A DNA stretch of 64,000 nt. Source: Polyporus tsugae. Taxonomy: Eukaryota > Basidiomycota > Agaricomycetes > Polyporales > Polyporaceae. The notes beneath the pieces were generated by a model that was not told the DNA's origin, did not search any database, and was given only the letters and a program-made list of their open reading frames with translations. Both the position numbers and the translations under genes were made by a program. The first letter of the stretch is position 1. Every line of letters starts with the position of its first letter. The stretch is taken from positions 3,095,179 through 3,159,178 of the forward strand of contig JAHRBS010000002.1 in the NCBI GenBank assembly GCA_024305745.1, written 5' to 3'. Shown here one piece after another: positions 22,558-35,804 of the stretch.

Positions 22558-24183
22558 GGAGTCCGTGTTTATCTCCCTGGCCGTGAACCCCTGCGTGCCT
22601 GGGACAAACACCGCGGCGCCCACACGTCCGGCCGCGACCGAGACCCACGCGCGAGCCCTGAGGCTGGGGCTGGCCGTACTTCGTGAGCGGGATGTCGACA
22701 TGAGACGCAGCGGGAGTGAACGAGACGGAGGCGGTCGACTCGAGCATCGACGGGCTGCTGCTGCCATACGGCATCTTGTTCGCGAGCTTCGCCTGACGCG
22801 CCTTGCGGCGGTCGTAGATCACAAGCGGCTTCGCCTCGTTCATCTTGTGGTAGATGTACCACATCGCGCCGACCGTCATCAGCGTCGTCAGCCCGACGAC
22901 AACGTACTTGATGATGTTGTCCGACGTGCTGCTCGTCCCGTCCTCGGACTGCTCGAGCGCGACCCCGAGGTAGACGGTGATGAACTGCTTCGGGAGCGAC
23001 AGGATCGCCGCGATCGAGAACGTCATCACGCCCATGCCGCACGTCGAGAACACCGCGGTCGTGACTGTGCGCGGAACCGGTCAGCACTCGACGGCACACA
23101 AGGAGAATCGGGACGCACAGTGGCCGGGGATGGCGCTCAGCCGCGCGATCAGCGCGATCTTGAAGCCGCCTTCGCGGACGACGCGCGCCAGGCACGCATA
23201 TTGCAACTTTGTCCGCTCCAGCTTCTCTCCGCGCGCGGCACAGCAGTACTTGAACGCGCTTCGTGATGAGAACGCGGAAATGAGCGTCCTTTTCATACCA
23301 AACGACCGCAGTACTCACTAGAAGTTTCCCAGTTCGCCGAGGAAAGTGCCTGCCGCGACGATCCCGAAGCCGGGCCAGAGACCCCAGACGAGACCACAGA
23401 GGATGGCGACGATCTCGTGGCCGAAGAGGGGAGGGAAGGAGATGACGAAGAGGACGCCGATCGGGATCGTCCAGCCGAATGGGAGACTGCAATGAGAACG
23501 GCATCAGCGCCGATCATGGCAGGACAGAAGAATCAAACGGGGGTGGCGGTGAATGGGGGAAGGTGAAATAATAGATGGGCGTTGGCCCTTCCTGCGCACA
23601 GTGCTTGTGCATGGCAACGGCGAGGCTTGGCGCAGTGACGGACATGCGACGAAAGAAAGGAGGAAAACGGGACGCACCCGTGCATCCAATTCGCTGCCGG
23701 CTTGAGCCAGTTGACGATCTGCTTGTGGTATACGGTGAAGAGGATGATGCCGACCAAGGAAATGGCGAACGCGACGTAGTACCCTGCGCCGCAAACCGTC
23801 AGCTGTAGCGCACCGAGGAACAAGCAACGCGAGCACGCACAAAACCATTCCTTGCGGATCCAATACTTCCACTTGAGCATGCGCTCCCAGTCGAAGACGC
23901 CCTTCTGGAGCTCCTTGGCCTCGCTCGGGGTGGGACTGGGGGTCCTGTTGATGGCGTGGACGTCGAGGCCGGCCTTGGCGTGGCCGTCGCCGTAGGAATA
24001 CCGCTTGTGTGGGGCGTGTTTGTCCGAGTCGTGGTCGCGCTCGCCGGAGGAGTCGCTGTCGAAGGACCTGGCGTCGAGGCGGGTGTCAGGGGGATAGGGA
24101 TATGGGGGGTTGGAGTTGACGTTTGCGTAGTGTCCGGCGGAGGAAGGCTCGCGGGAACCGTAGGGAGAGCGTGGGGCAGCCAT
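22547..24183 (-). CDS. Tvp38/TMEM64-family protein, copy 3, complete
   Basis: Exons are 23841-24183, 23678-23783, 23319-23486, 23119-23258 and 22547-23064, again 424 aa. Residue 67 is Gly where copies 1 and 2 have Arg. There is no indel in any exon, and the membrane core is unchanged. The leader just upstream has one change (agacaag for agagaag). Confidence 0.87.
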
Positions 24184-24496
24184 GGTGACGAGGATGTATG
24201 AGGGTGTGGAAGAAGATGAGAGACAAGAAGGACGATGGGAGAATCAAGCGATCGCCGAAGAAGAAGAAGAGAAGGAAGAAGGTGTCGCGTCGAACTAGAC
24301 CAGCCAGAGAGACAGAACGAGAATGGTGAGCGAGTGGAGTAGTGGCGGCCTGAGGCGGAGAGAGAGGGAGAGAGTAAAAGCGGGGGCGGGAGCGCGGGAG
24401 AGCGCTGCTTGGGCCTGCGCTGAGCACTGCTCCGACTCGCCGTTGCGGGTGTGCCTGGCCCGGATCAGGGCGCCGACTGATGGCCACGCCTCGCAA
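24184..24496 (-). promoter_or_regulatory. Tvp38 leader and promoter region, copy 3
   Basis: This has the short form of the CT tract, as in copy 2, plus a single G to C change in the leader near 24224. Confidence 0.48.
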
Positions 24497-25808
24497 TGCG
24501 CCCTCCCGCCTCGTCCCGCCTCTTGATCACCGCCGTCAGTCGGCCAGTCGTTTACACCACCTCGCGTGCTCTCATTCCAGAGCAGACTCTCGTATTTTTC
24601 TCAATCCTGTCCGCACACAGTCCAGAGCTTTGCAGTCGTCCGACTCGGCGGTGCAACACCAGCGCAGTCCGTTCAAGTGATCATGACACACGCGCCGTGT
24701 GCACGTGCTACCGCCTTCGTGCTTATGCATCATCCCTCTCCAGCTTGTATGGCGCTGATCGAATTTTCCTCTCTGGCTATGGCTACATAACGAACTCGCG
24801 ACTGACGGCTTTCCTGCTGAGCCACAGGGACTCGTTCACTCTGGTTGGCTACGCAGTGATGGAAGTACATAAAGTACTCGCCAAATAAGCACACGCAGTC
24901 CGTATTTTCCTCCACTATCTCAAGGTAATTAACCGACACTCAAGCTGGGCAGACAGCCAACCGCGCTCGCGCGAGGCGGCTCATAGTCCCGTCTTCGACT
25001 ATGATTCACGGGTGCAGTGCGCGAGCCCTCCCCGAGCGTGGCGCGCACTCTTCCCGATCCACCGGAAGTTGCACAACACATTGCTTTGGGGGGCAAGGCG
25101 CCGCCGACTGGGACGCTTCTCTCTCCGACAGCTTTCGCTCTCGCTTTCTCGCCGGTTCTCTCTCCCGTCGTCGAATGTCGACGCGTCAAAACGTGCTCTT
25201 CCACCTTTTTTTTCGGCCGCTCTTCTGCCTCTTTCGAACGACAGCTTTCTCCCTCGGTTTCGCCTTCCGAGACGCGGCTCGAACCGAGTCTCTTACGCAT
25301 CGAACACCCCAGACCAGCCTCAAACAACGCCCACCACGGCTGCGCCATGAAGATCTCGCGTGTTGCACCGCTCTCCCGGTGCGCAGTACGCTTTCTTTCT
25401 CGCCTGCGTACGCGTTCTGCGCTTCAAACACTCCCCCGTATGTCTTCAACTCAGTTGTCCCGTCCCCCATACAGAGTCGCGCCCCGTTGTGTTCGGCGTC
25501 CCTGACGTCCTTTCCCCGCTATTTCCCAGATGCGTCCACTCAGTGTGACTACAGGACCGCGCACGGCACACGAGGACGGACGTGAGCCCGTCTCAGGTGC
25601 GACGACGTAGCTAGGCGGAATCAACGCGAGAGCGCAGGGATGAATTCAGAACCCGGTACAAAGACGACTCAGAGAGGCCGTGGAAATGCGGCAGAAGCGG
25701 ACGCGATTGAGTCTCGATACGGTATCCTCGGGCTCGGATGTAAGTAACGGCGCGAGCCACTTCATGTATCCGCGCTCGGTTCGTGAGCCCGTTGATGCTC
25801 TGCTACAG
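24497..25808. other. Interval upstream of Tvp38, copy 3
   Basis: No recognisable gene. It has a third allele (agcttgtatgg) at 24741-24754. The pyrimidine-rich plus-strand tract and following ATGs are unchanged. Confidence 0.3.
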
Positions 25809-26322
25809 CTATCCGGACACCGTGGACGACGCCGGGCACCCAACGCCGCGGCCGTTCGAGTTCTGGAGCGTCCAGGCCAGCGTCGCGTTGCCCGTCGGGA
25901 AGTGCGCTGCGATGGGCGGATTGCGCGCCATGTTTCCCGCCGCGACGTTCGCATTCAACGCCTGTGACGACGAAGAGAACGCGGTGAGTAAAAAGGCCTC
26001 GAAACGCATGATGTAGGCAGATGCACAGCGATGTACTGGTCGCGCGGGGGCGGGCATGGGCAGCGGTGAGGATCGGCTTGCCGTCGGGGCCATTGACACC
26101 ATCGCAGTTGCTTTGTGGGTAGAACATCAGTTATCGGTTATTCTATTCGGCGAAAGCGAGAGTGGACGCTTACCCAGTACCGTTGAGGTGAACACCGGTC
26201 TGGTCGCCGAAGTCGGGGACGAGCGCAGGATCCACGTCGCGGCGGGCGAGAGGACTTGAGCGAACGGAGGCGGTGATGGTGGCTGCAGCGAGGATCACAG
26301 TGGATCCGAACTTGAGCTTGAT
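25809..26322 (-). pseudogene. Degenerate small secreted protein, copy 3
   Basis: Exons are 26174-26322, 26027-26110 and 25809-25961. It has the same ATC and the same frame break, so both predate the amplification or reflect a systematic error. Confidence 0.5.
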
Positions 26323-27980
26323 GGTAGGGGTTGACTTTGCTCTCTCGCGTTTTCCGACTCGTCCGGCTCTCCCCGGCCCGTCATCCCTGCGCGATCGTGT
26401 TCGATCCCCAGCCAGCGCACCTTCCCTATTCCCTACCACAGTACATGCAGACGGCGGCCACGCGGCCACGGCCGCCGCCTGCGGAATGGGAGAAACACGC
26501 GGCGCCCTACTAAATGCTTACAAACAGCCCGAACCAACAGGGGAATCGCGTCCGGCACTGCTACATGCCAGAAATCGGGCGGGCCCCGTCCTCAATCTCC
26601 ACCGTCCTCGGTCTACCATGGCCAGTGCCGCCGTGCCCGCCCGCCACCTCCACAAGCTACGTTCAGCATGGTGAGTTCGAGTCGGCAAGGGACGGATGGA
26701 TAGCTAACAGCCGACGTACCTTCAGTCGCTGCCGCGAGTTATCCCGGGTGGGACACGGTCGTCTTCGCGCGGTTGAGTCGTCGGTGACGGACAAACTGAA
26801 CAGTATAGACCAGAGCTGTGCAGAGGCCCCGCGGTGTCGAAGCTGACGGCATGGGGATGTAGCTGTGGTGGGCGGCGGGAATGGCGTGCCCCTCCTCGTT
26901 GTTAGGATACTTATACTCTCATAGCCCTCTAACCGCGCGCACGGACCACACCACACCGTTCAGCGGGGGGGCAAGCTTAAGGATAGCACCGCCGCTCCAC
27001 TCCAACTCACGGTTGCACGGCCGGCGATTCGCAAGTGTTCCGCGCGTACGCTACTAGTCAAGTTCCTTCCGGGGCCCGGCGCTGGGCGGAAATTTGACGG
27101 TCGGTTCCATTCACGTATCGCTTCCTCCGGTTCCCTGACCTCCGTTCGCTCTGCAGGAATCTTCATTTCCTTCTTGGAACTTCGACGCGGCGCTGGTCTC
27201 CGCTGGCTTGTCGTTCCTTCCGGTCCCCGCCGTCACCTGTCCCTCACTCTCCTCGTCGCCCTCGTACGTCCCGACCTGGGCTCAGCAGGCAATCCAGCGG
27301 GGCCTCTCAGTTCTTCGAAGACGAGCGTGAAGCAACTTTGGTACAGACTCGGACTACTAACTAGTGCCAGCGAGTGTCGAGAGGAGGGGTTTATCGCCGC
27401 GGAATTGCATGCCGGCATAGTCCATCCTCGGCTCACGTCCTTCCCATATTCTATCGTTGTGGGTCCCTGCAGCGCCTAGCTATAGTCAGGTACGCTGTAT
27501 CCGACCGAAGAATGGATTTATTTTAGGATCATCGAGACAGGTGCTCCGTGTGCCGCCGACCTGCAGCCTGAACGCGAGGATGGGTGGACACATTCCGGCC
27601 ACTCGAGACTCCAGGTCAGCGCGTGCAGTTCAAGTGTAGCAGACGTCGAGTACGCTCTGAACGGCGGGTGCGACGCTCATCGCGTCCGGCCTTTCAGGGC
27701 TCGGGGTCCGGTTGACTGAATTTCTGTGAATTATAAGAGGGTATTGAATCAGTAGCATCTCACCAGCGCACCCGAACACACTGCCGTGCAGCCATAGACG
27801 ACAGCCACCCAGGCTGCGTACTGTCGTCCACTGCTTCTAGCCAGCGGAAGGCGTCAGGCTGCCAGCCGCAGGTAGCAACAGAACCTCCCGACCGAACAAG
27901 ACTGAGAAGACTCGCACGCCGGCTATGGCACTCGTCTAGCACCCTGAGATTGAGCGGCGTGAGCGCAGAGCCGCAAGGCC
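26323..27980. other. Unassigned sequence, copy 3
   Basis: The intron-like segment is at 26671-26725. It reads cgctactagt near 27052, one base longer than the other copies, closing the shared 147-codon plus-strand frame. Confidence 0.3.
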
Positions 27981-28319
27981 TTGGATAGTTGTTGTCTATG
28001 TACAACCTGTCCACAGCCTGAGGATACGGAGAGCCTGCGAAAAAGCGCATTACATGGGCGCACCCGTACGCGGCAGAATCTAGACGGCGCGAGGGTGCAC
28101 CAGCGATCTGATTCAAAAACTCGCAAGACCGGCATCCTCGCGGCGGAATATCGGGAAATGGAACCGGACGTGTTCGATAGCATGTTCAAGTTCAAGTGCG
28201 TCCGCTTGAAGGCCGTTGACTTACTCAAGGGTCCGAATCGCACTCAGTTGTCCGTTCGGAGGGCTGAATGCGTGCAAACCGTCGAATATACATGTCACAA
28301 AAATACAGATGTAGTGTAG
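27981..28319 (+). CDS. Hypothetical open frame, copy 3
   Basis: Same 112 codons. Product unknown. Confidence 0.28.
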   Translation: MDSCCLCTTCPQPEDTESLRKSALHGRTRTRQNLDGARVHQRSDSKTRKTGILAAEYREMEPDVFDSMFKFKCVRLKAVDLLKGPNRTQLSVRRAECVQTVEYTCHKNTDVV

Positions 28320-31300
28320 CTGGAATTACAACCTCAAAGGAAGACGAACCGGGTCGGGTTTGGTGAGAGCGAACAGAGGAAAGACTCCGAGTCCGCCGCC
28401 GCGCGCGGGACGAGCGTGCGCGCCCGTCCACATTTGGCAAGAGCTCGGGTCCCGGCGCTCGACTCGACATCTTACAACCCGACCACCACCACGGTCCGCT
28501 AGGGATGCAGATTCCTGCAAATGCGACCGTGTGACGACGTTTCGGGCCGTTCTGTTGCATGACATCTCCGCGGACTCTCTGTACTCCGCCGACACTGGAC
28601 CCTTGGATATCCACGACTGTCTGCCGTCTGGGTCTCGTCTCGCCGCCGCCGTCCTGCAAGCAGCCGGCATACGACTCTGGCTCCGCCGCTTGGTTTCGTG
28701 CCCCTCAAAGAAGCGAGGAGGTCCGTTCTCGATCGTATGCGGGTACGTACCAGGCAAATACGCCGGGCCGCTCTTCGACCCTGCCATGCTCGGCTCGCTT
28801 GACATTCTGGCATCAAGAAGGTGAGTTTGTCCTACCGTTCTTTCCCTAGTGCGAGTGTAGAAGTCGCCGCGGGACAGTCCCGACTGTCATTGAAAGTGGT
28901 CTTGACAACATGCCGAGTACGCTCCTCCGTCTCACTTGGCGTGCGTGGAGAATCGAACTTTCTGCACGTCCGTGGGCATCTCAAACAGTGCGGGAGGCGC
29001 ATTTCTTGTCGTGCAGCTCGATCACCAGTGTACCCCACGGACGCGGTGCCAGTACGCCGTCGATATCACCCTGCAGAGTCTTCCCGCAGGCCGGGCCCAC
29101 TCCCGCTGTGCGAGTTTGCCTGCAAAAGAGGTCAGAGTGAGCATGGGTATAATGACGACGGATGCCGAACACGCCCGTGTTGCAGGTACGTGCCGCGTCA
29201 TGTTCGTCCCCGGATTGTCTCGTGTTTCGAACGGCACCATCGGGGCTTCCCCGAATATTGAATTCTGTGCTAATTACGCGCCCATCTCGCCAGGACCATG
29301 GTTACGGAAGGCCCTGTCCTAAATGTCGTCCATCGGAGCGCCGTACATCTAGCGGACCTAGCGTTGAACTATACCCAGACAGTGTACGTCATTTTCGATC
29401 ACAACGGCAGGCGCAGATCACAAGCGTCTTGGAGACGTTGTTTCCATTGGACACAGCAGCTCTGCACGGTCTTCTGTGGAACGTATCAGAGGACCGCGCC
29501 GAGCTGCTGGAACGTTCCGCTCGATTGGTTGTGTGCTCGCCTGGAACTTGATTCCAGCCGACTCCGGTGGGCCAGCTTAATGTCTTACACGCGCGACCCC
29601 GCGGCCGCAACAATCAGTGTCTGGCCTGGAGTTTCGGATGACCGAGGACGTGAATACGGTGCCGGGGAAGGGACAGCGCAAGCAGTCACCAGACCAGGTT
29701 TTTCTCTGCTTCTCCTCTGCCCTCGGGTGCTCGGCGCATGAGTCTGAACTGCCGCCACTCCGTAATGCGAATCCCTTGGCACCCATCTACACCGACAACT
29801 TGAGGGTACGACGCAGTATCGGTAGTGGAAGGTGGTGGCGCGGTGGGAAAACACCGCCTGTAGATGGTTTGGTCACGCAATTTGGGACCATCGTCGCTTC
29901 GACAGTTTGGGGTTAGTTTGAGGTGCAACGGACGGAGATTTGGCGGCCGCGATCGAGAACATCTCGTGGATGTTTCCGAGTCCTCGGCTTTGAATGGCGG
30001 ATCTCGGAGCACTGCCCGGAATTCAAACAAGTCTGACACATGCCAAACGGCGATTGCATTGCCAGGTCGTCGATCGGCTGGAGGGAGAGACACGCATTCA
30101 CGTCTCCCGTACATCCCCGACTTTGAGCGGTGCTGTCAGGCACGTTCGGTTCATCAACTCGATGTGGTAGGAGTTTGCGGCCTCGGCGCGAAATTATGTC
30201 CGGCAAACAAACATCCAGAATACAGGTTCGTAACCCTTGACATCGAGGTCCCGGTCTCAGCACTCACGTCTGGTCAGGTCAAGCGCGAACACTAGCAGCA
30301 GCCCGGATACTATTCGACGGGGTCCCATGGCATACAGGAGCCATGCCTCTTCCTCCGCCACTTGGAGAGGCGGACCGTGGCAACGATGCTGTCGTCTGCT
30401 GCATCCGTATCTCATCAACCTGACGACGGTGAGTTTTCCAAGCGGATCCCCGGTTCTCTTCCATTCAGGCACGCCGGTAGACCAGGATGCTGTCGGCGGA
30501 CCCTGCTTTGGCTCCTCTTCTCACGGTGAATGGGGGCGACGCTCCTGTTCTAGAGCGCAGGCTGACGTCGTCTTCCGAGACTTCTCGTTCATCGGGCGAG
30601 CTACCGACAGACTTGTACAGCCATTCGGAGATCTGCCTTTCTCCGGGAGAGAAGTGTAGACGGATAGTCCGCCGCCGCAGGTAGCTCAGGGATCACAGAT
30701 CGAGTTCCCGTCCCCAGCACCTCACCTTGGACGTCTAGGCACGCGAACAAGGTGTGTCCTGGAAGCGATGGGGCGAGCAGTCGGCAGAGAAGAATTCGAC
30801 CGCCCTTCGACTGGCTTATAGGCACGTAAGTTTGAAAGCCTGCGTTGGATGCCGAATGCAAACTGATTCCTGCCACAGCCGTCGGAATCGGCGGCATGTG
30901 CATGCTCCCCCGCGGTCCTGTTGTGTGGACGTCGGAACATCGCTTGAATCCTGCAGGGTCCACGGCAGCCGGACATTAGGTGCGTGTGGTTTTGTATGCG
31001 AACCTTCCCTATCGGATCACGGCTGTTCAAACCTGGATCGCCGCCCACAATTCCACAGGATGTGTGCCTGAAACCGCGCGCCGCTCGACTGCCGATTGGC
31101 GGTGCGCTATTTTGCGTATGACATTGGCCGTGATGCATTGATGGCCACCGGCAGGTACGTACAGTGTTCGAATTCCATTCCTTCTTGTTTGTCTGGCCGT
31201 CTTCCTGCACTGCCGCCCTCGTGTGAATGATGATATACCTACATGAGCTGAGATGCCCACGGCCGCACCCCCGCGAGGGGCTGAGGTTGAGAATGCTGTG

Positions 31301-32412
31301 GACTTCCAGTCGCTCTGCTCACAAGTCCACGTAAGACCCGAGTTATGTCATTCGACAGGCTGCTTTGTGTGGTGCTCATTGCCGTTGTTGCATCCCTAGC
31401 TTCTCCCTAGAATATTCAAGTCTTCCGTCTCGGGCTCCGGCCTGGCGACCATCAAATCGGAACGTCTTGGGCTCCTGGACTTCCCCTTCCGGCGTTGTAC
31501 TCATCACACCGAGGAGCGTCACTTGACCTTCTCTGATTCGCGCTTAGGATGTTCGGTCGAGGTGCGTTCTTGCCCTAAAAATACATTTGGCAAGACTAAC
31601 TTTGTCTCGCTCTGTCGTCTTCTTTTCGCTACCGATATCCGGCACGGCGGACGACGCTGTACAGGAGACTCCCGTGCGGACATATTTGGTGTGCTGACGG
31701 CCGGAACATCGGAGACGATTGAGCACCGCATCAAGGTCAATGTGTGGACTCACTAGTTTGCTTTTAGATGCCATGTATACCCACCCTCGTCCCATACGGT
31801 GAGGTCTCTCGGTCCCCCGCCCTCTACTCAACGAGTAGGTTCGACTACCCACCCCGCAGTCTCTCGATACGTACACTCCGTACTCTGCCCGTTATCGTGT
31901 CGGCACTGAGAGCCGGTATCGTTGTCTTTCCTCTGCTTCTAGTATCTCGCGATGGGCGTGCCCCTCGTTCCGCAGCTGTCCGCCCTCGCTCCCCGCCCGG
32001 GTTATAGACGGCTCACCTCGACTACGCCCAGCCTTCCCATCACGATGGCCCCATCCGTACTTGGCGGTGCACCCGCCGTCGGCTCCCATGCCAACTCCCC
32101 GCCACGCCGTCGTGTGTCACCGCCGTTCCTCCCCGCCGCATTCTCCCTTACACCCAGTTCTACGCCCGGCAGGTGGATACCTGCGACAACCGGTGGTGAG
32201 CACAGTTCCACAGCTGTCTAGGTTCATCGACTCAGTCCTCACCTTTAACAGTGTACCACACGTGCTATGCCGTGGTCTCTCCCTCGCACCTCCTGTTGTA
32301 GCTTGACGGGAAATGCACATGGACTTAGGTGCCGTCGGCTGGACTCTGTCGTTCGTTTGCCCTATGCATTCGTGTCGGCGCACCCGACTGTATTTCTGCT
32401 CCGTTGTTGCAG
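28320..32412. other. Unassigned 4.1-kb stretch, copy 3
   Basis: As copy 1, but shortened by having a single 13-bp repeat at 32120-32139. Confidence 0.3.
32120..32139. repeat. 13-bp VNTR, copy 3 (one repeat)
   Basis: A single ccgccgttcctcc followed by the invariant ccgccgcatt flank. Confidence 0.85.
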
Positions 32413-33140
32413 GCATCCGGCGGCAGCAGCGTTGCCAACTGTACGTTCGTGGTGAGTCTTCTCCCAATTGTTTGTTGTATCTCCGTGATGTTTACGTATC
32501 CACGTGCTATGTTAGATTTTGTGCTCGCAAATCTTCCGCTGGCAAGCTCGCGAGAGTGGGACGGGTCTGGATCGGACACGACGTTCCGGCTGTCCAGCCA
32601 GTGCCTGTTCGGCGGTCTCTTCTCGACGGTCCCTCTCCGCGCGCTGTTTGCCACCCTCGTTCCGCCGAACGCCTGATACGGGCGACTTCAGCACTGGTGA
32701 GTTCTTCCGCCGCTCCCCACGGTCTCCCTCGCGACTCATCATTCGTGTTTACAGCGCGACCGCTGTCGACTCCCATCCTGCGTCATCTCGACCTCGCGGC
32801 CCGTGCGTATCTCCGGGTCTGTCGACTTTCTGGTCGTCCCAGTCCGTGGCGCGTCGTTGATGTCTTCTCTACAGGCTTCCCGTGGCGCCTGGGAGTATAT
32901 GAGAGGGATGTCCGGCGGCCGGGGCGACCACAACAATGTGCAGTAAGCGCAGTTCAGATACTCTCGGTTGGCCGGTTTCTTACCGTTGTAAATTCCTTGC
33001 AGTGTCGTGGAGCGCTCCGCCGGTCTCGCCCCTACCTCTCGGCGGGGATTGGTGGTGGACTGGCCGCATCGGATGACTTCAAGTTGTCCCGAAAACCTGC
33101 GTCGGAGCGTGCGGCCGCAGGTTATTTCCGGCACGTCTGA
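32413..33140 (+). CDS. Candidate spliced hypothetical gene, copy 3
   Basis: Same model. One substitution in the third segment (caacaatgtg for caaccatgtg), which alters one residue. Confidence 0.3.
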
Positions 33141-33666
33141 TTTTTGGATCTAGGCGCAGTCGAAATCCCTGTGACCGATTGGACTATGTAGGTAGAATAC
33201 GATGAAACGCGGCTGTCCGGCCACACGCAAACCGCACCGTCAGGTACAGACGGCGTCGGAATGACGGGGCGCCCGGCAGCGGGAGATGACATCTTTCGAG
33301 TCGCTTTCTGGCCGATTTTCTTCGTCGGCGCGCTTGTCCTTATGTGCGTGGCGAGAGTCCGCCCGGGGTATTACGGTCAGTGTGTGTGTACATTGTTTTG
33401 ATTACTGCGAGTCTCGGCGCGAAGGTGAGTGCGGCGCTCTCACTGTAAGTAACTTGCTGTTTTCGCCCTCTCGGGGTCGCGCTGAGGACACTGAATTTCG
33501 AGATATTTGCGCGGTGTCGTAAACGCGAAGTATCTTTGGATGCATAGCCTGCATCGCGGGCTGAGGTGGCGTCGTAGACGAAAATGGCGACTGGTGAGAG
33601 CTGCGGGCGGAATGAAATATATTTGCATTCTCGAGTACTGTACAAGGCGAAAACTGTGCGCAAACC
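33141..33666. other. Variable spacer, copy 3
   Basis: No gene seen. It shares copy-2 alleles at its left end and copy-1/4 alleles in the middle, and has a private gtgtgtgt at about 33379. Confidence 0.5.
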
Positions 33667-33865
33667 CATCCCCCGATGCTCCCATCCCATCCATCCCGTC
33701 CCACCCAAACACATCCCCCCAACCCACCATCGCACTCACCATCGCACTCACCATCGCACTCACCATCGCACTCACCATCGCACTCACCATCCCATCCCAT
33801 CGCACTCATCATCGCACTCACCATCCCACTCACCATCCCATCGCATCCCACTCATCATCCCATCC
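33667..33865. repeat. 12-bp minisatellite at junction 3/4 (five canonical repeats)
   Basis: 199 bp, with one internal change (catcatcgcactcacc for catcatcccactcacc). Confidence 0.95.
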
Positions 33866-35491
33866 GGAGTCCGTGTTTATCTCCCTGGCCGTGAACCCCT
33901 GCGTGCCTGGGACAAACACCGCGGCGCCCACACGTCCGGCCGCAACCGAGACCCACGCGCGAGCCCTGAGGCTGGGGCTGACCATACTTCGTGAGCGGGA
34001 TGTCGACATGAGACGCAGCGGGAGTGAACGAGACGGAGGCGGTCGACTCGAGCATCGACGGGCTGCTGCTGCCATACGGCATCTTGTTCGCGAGCTTCGC
34101 CTGACGCGCCTTGCGGCGGTCGTAGATCACAAGCGGCTTCGCCTCGTTCATCTTGTGGTAGATGTACCACATCGCGCCGACCGTCATCAGCGTCGTCAGC
34201 CCGACGACAACGTACTTGATGATGTTGTCCGACGTGCTGCTCGTCCCGTCCTCGGACTGCTCGAGCGCGACCCCGAGGTAGACGGTGATGAACTGCTTCG
34301 GGAGCGACAGGATCGCCGCGATCGAGAACGTCATCACGCCCATGCCGCACGTCGAGAACACCGCGGTCGTGACTGTGCGCGGAACCGGTCAGCACTCGAC
34401 GGCACACAAGGAGAATCGGGACGCACAGTGGCCGGGGATGGCGCTCAGCCGCGCGATCAGCGCGATCTTGAAGCCGCCTTCGCGGACGACGCGCGCCAGA
34501 CACGCATATTGCAACTTTGTCCGCTCCAGCTTCTCTCCGCGCGCGGCACAGCAGTACTTGAACGCGCTTCGTGATGAGAACGCGGAAATGAGCGTCCTTT
34601 TCATACCAAACGACCGCAGTACTCACTAGAAGTTTCCCAGTTCGCCGAGGAAAGTGCCTGCCGCGACGATCCCGAAGCCGGGCCAGAGACCCCAGACGAG
34701 ACCACAGAGGATGGCGACGATCTCGTGGCCGAAGAGGGGAGGGAAGGAGATGACGAAGAGGACGCCGATCGGGATCGTCCAGCCGAATGGGAGACTGCAA
34801 TGAGAACGGCATCAGCGCCGATCATGGCAGGACAGAAGAATCAAACGGGGGTGGCGGTGAATGGGGGAAGGTGAAATAATAGATGGGCGTTGGCCCTTCC
34901 TGCGCACAGTGCTTGTGCATGGCAACGGCGAGGCTTGGCGCAGTGACGGACATGCGACGAAAGAAAGGAGGAAAACGGGACGCACCCGTGCATCCAATTC
35001 GCTGCCGGCTTGAGCCAGTTGACGATCTGCTTGTGGTATACGGTGAAGAGGATGATGCCGACCAAGGAAATGGCGAACGCGACGTAGTACCCTGCGCCGC
35101 AAACCGTCAGCTGTAGCGCACCGAGGAACAAGCAACGCGAGCACGCACAAAACCATTCCTTGCGGATCCAATACTTCCACTTGAGCATGCGCTCCCAGTC
35201 GAAGACGCCCTTCTGGAGCTCCTTGGCCTCGCTCGGGGTGGGACTGGGGGTCCTGTTGATGGCGTGGACGTCGAGGCCGGCCTTGGCGTGGCCGTCGCCG
35301 TAGGAATACCGCTTGTGTGGGGCGTGTTTGTCCGAGTCGTGGTCGCGCTCGCCGGAGGAGTCGCTGTCGAAGGACCTGGCGTCGAGGCGGGTGTCAGGGG
35401 GATAGGGATATGGGGGGTTGGAGTTGACGTTTGCGTAGTGTCCGGCGGAGGAAGGCTCGCGGGAACCGTAGGGAGAGCGTGGGGCAGCCAT
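33855..35491 (-). CDS. Tvp38/TMEM64-family protein, copy 4, complete
   Basis: Exons are 35149-35491, 34986-35091, 34627-34794, 34427-34566 and 33855-34372, 424 aa. It carries Gly67 and, in the C-terminal tail, a Cys where copies 1-3 have Arg (GLGCGR instead of GLGRGR). All splice sites are kept. Confidence 0.87.
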
Positions 35492-35804
35492 GGTGACGAG
35501 GATGTATGAGGGTGTGGAAGAAGATGAGAGAGAAGAAGGACGATGGGAGAATCAAGCGATCGCCGAAGAAGAAGAAGAGAAGGAAGAAGGTGTCGCGTCG
35601 AACTAGACCAGCCAGAGAGACAGAACGAGAATGGTGAGCGAGTGGAGTAGTGGCGGCCTGAGGCGGAGAGAGAGGGAGAGAGTAAAAGCGGGGGCGGGAG
35701 CGCGGGAGAGCGCTGCTTGGGCCTGCGCTGAGCACTGCTCCGACTCGCCGTTGCGGGTGTGCCTGGCCCGGATCAGGGCGCCGACTGATGGCCACGCCTC
35801 GCAA
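35492..35804 (-). promoter_or_regulatory. Tvp38 leader and promoter region, copy 4
   Basis: The short form of the CT tract, without private changes that I noticed. Confidence 0.48.

Larger units (their letters stand above)
11316..22645. repeat. Tandem 11.3-kb unit, copy 2
   Basis: This copy is 11330 bp long. Private features are loss of 6 bp (cgactc) near 13308, a distinct short insertion allele at 13406-13420, one extra T at 18809, three 13-bp VNTR repeats at 20786-20830, and a diverged stretch near 22020-22045. Confidence 0.97.
22646..33953. repeat. Tandem 11.3-kb unit, copy 3
   Basis: This copy is 11308 bp, the shortest complete unit. It has a single 13-bp repeat at 32120-32139, its own insertion allele at 24741-24754, and an extra base near 27052 that breaks an otherwise shared open frame. 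Confidence 0.97.
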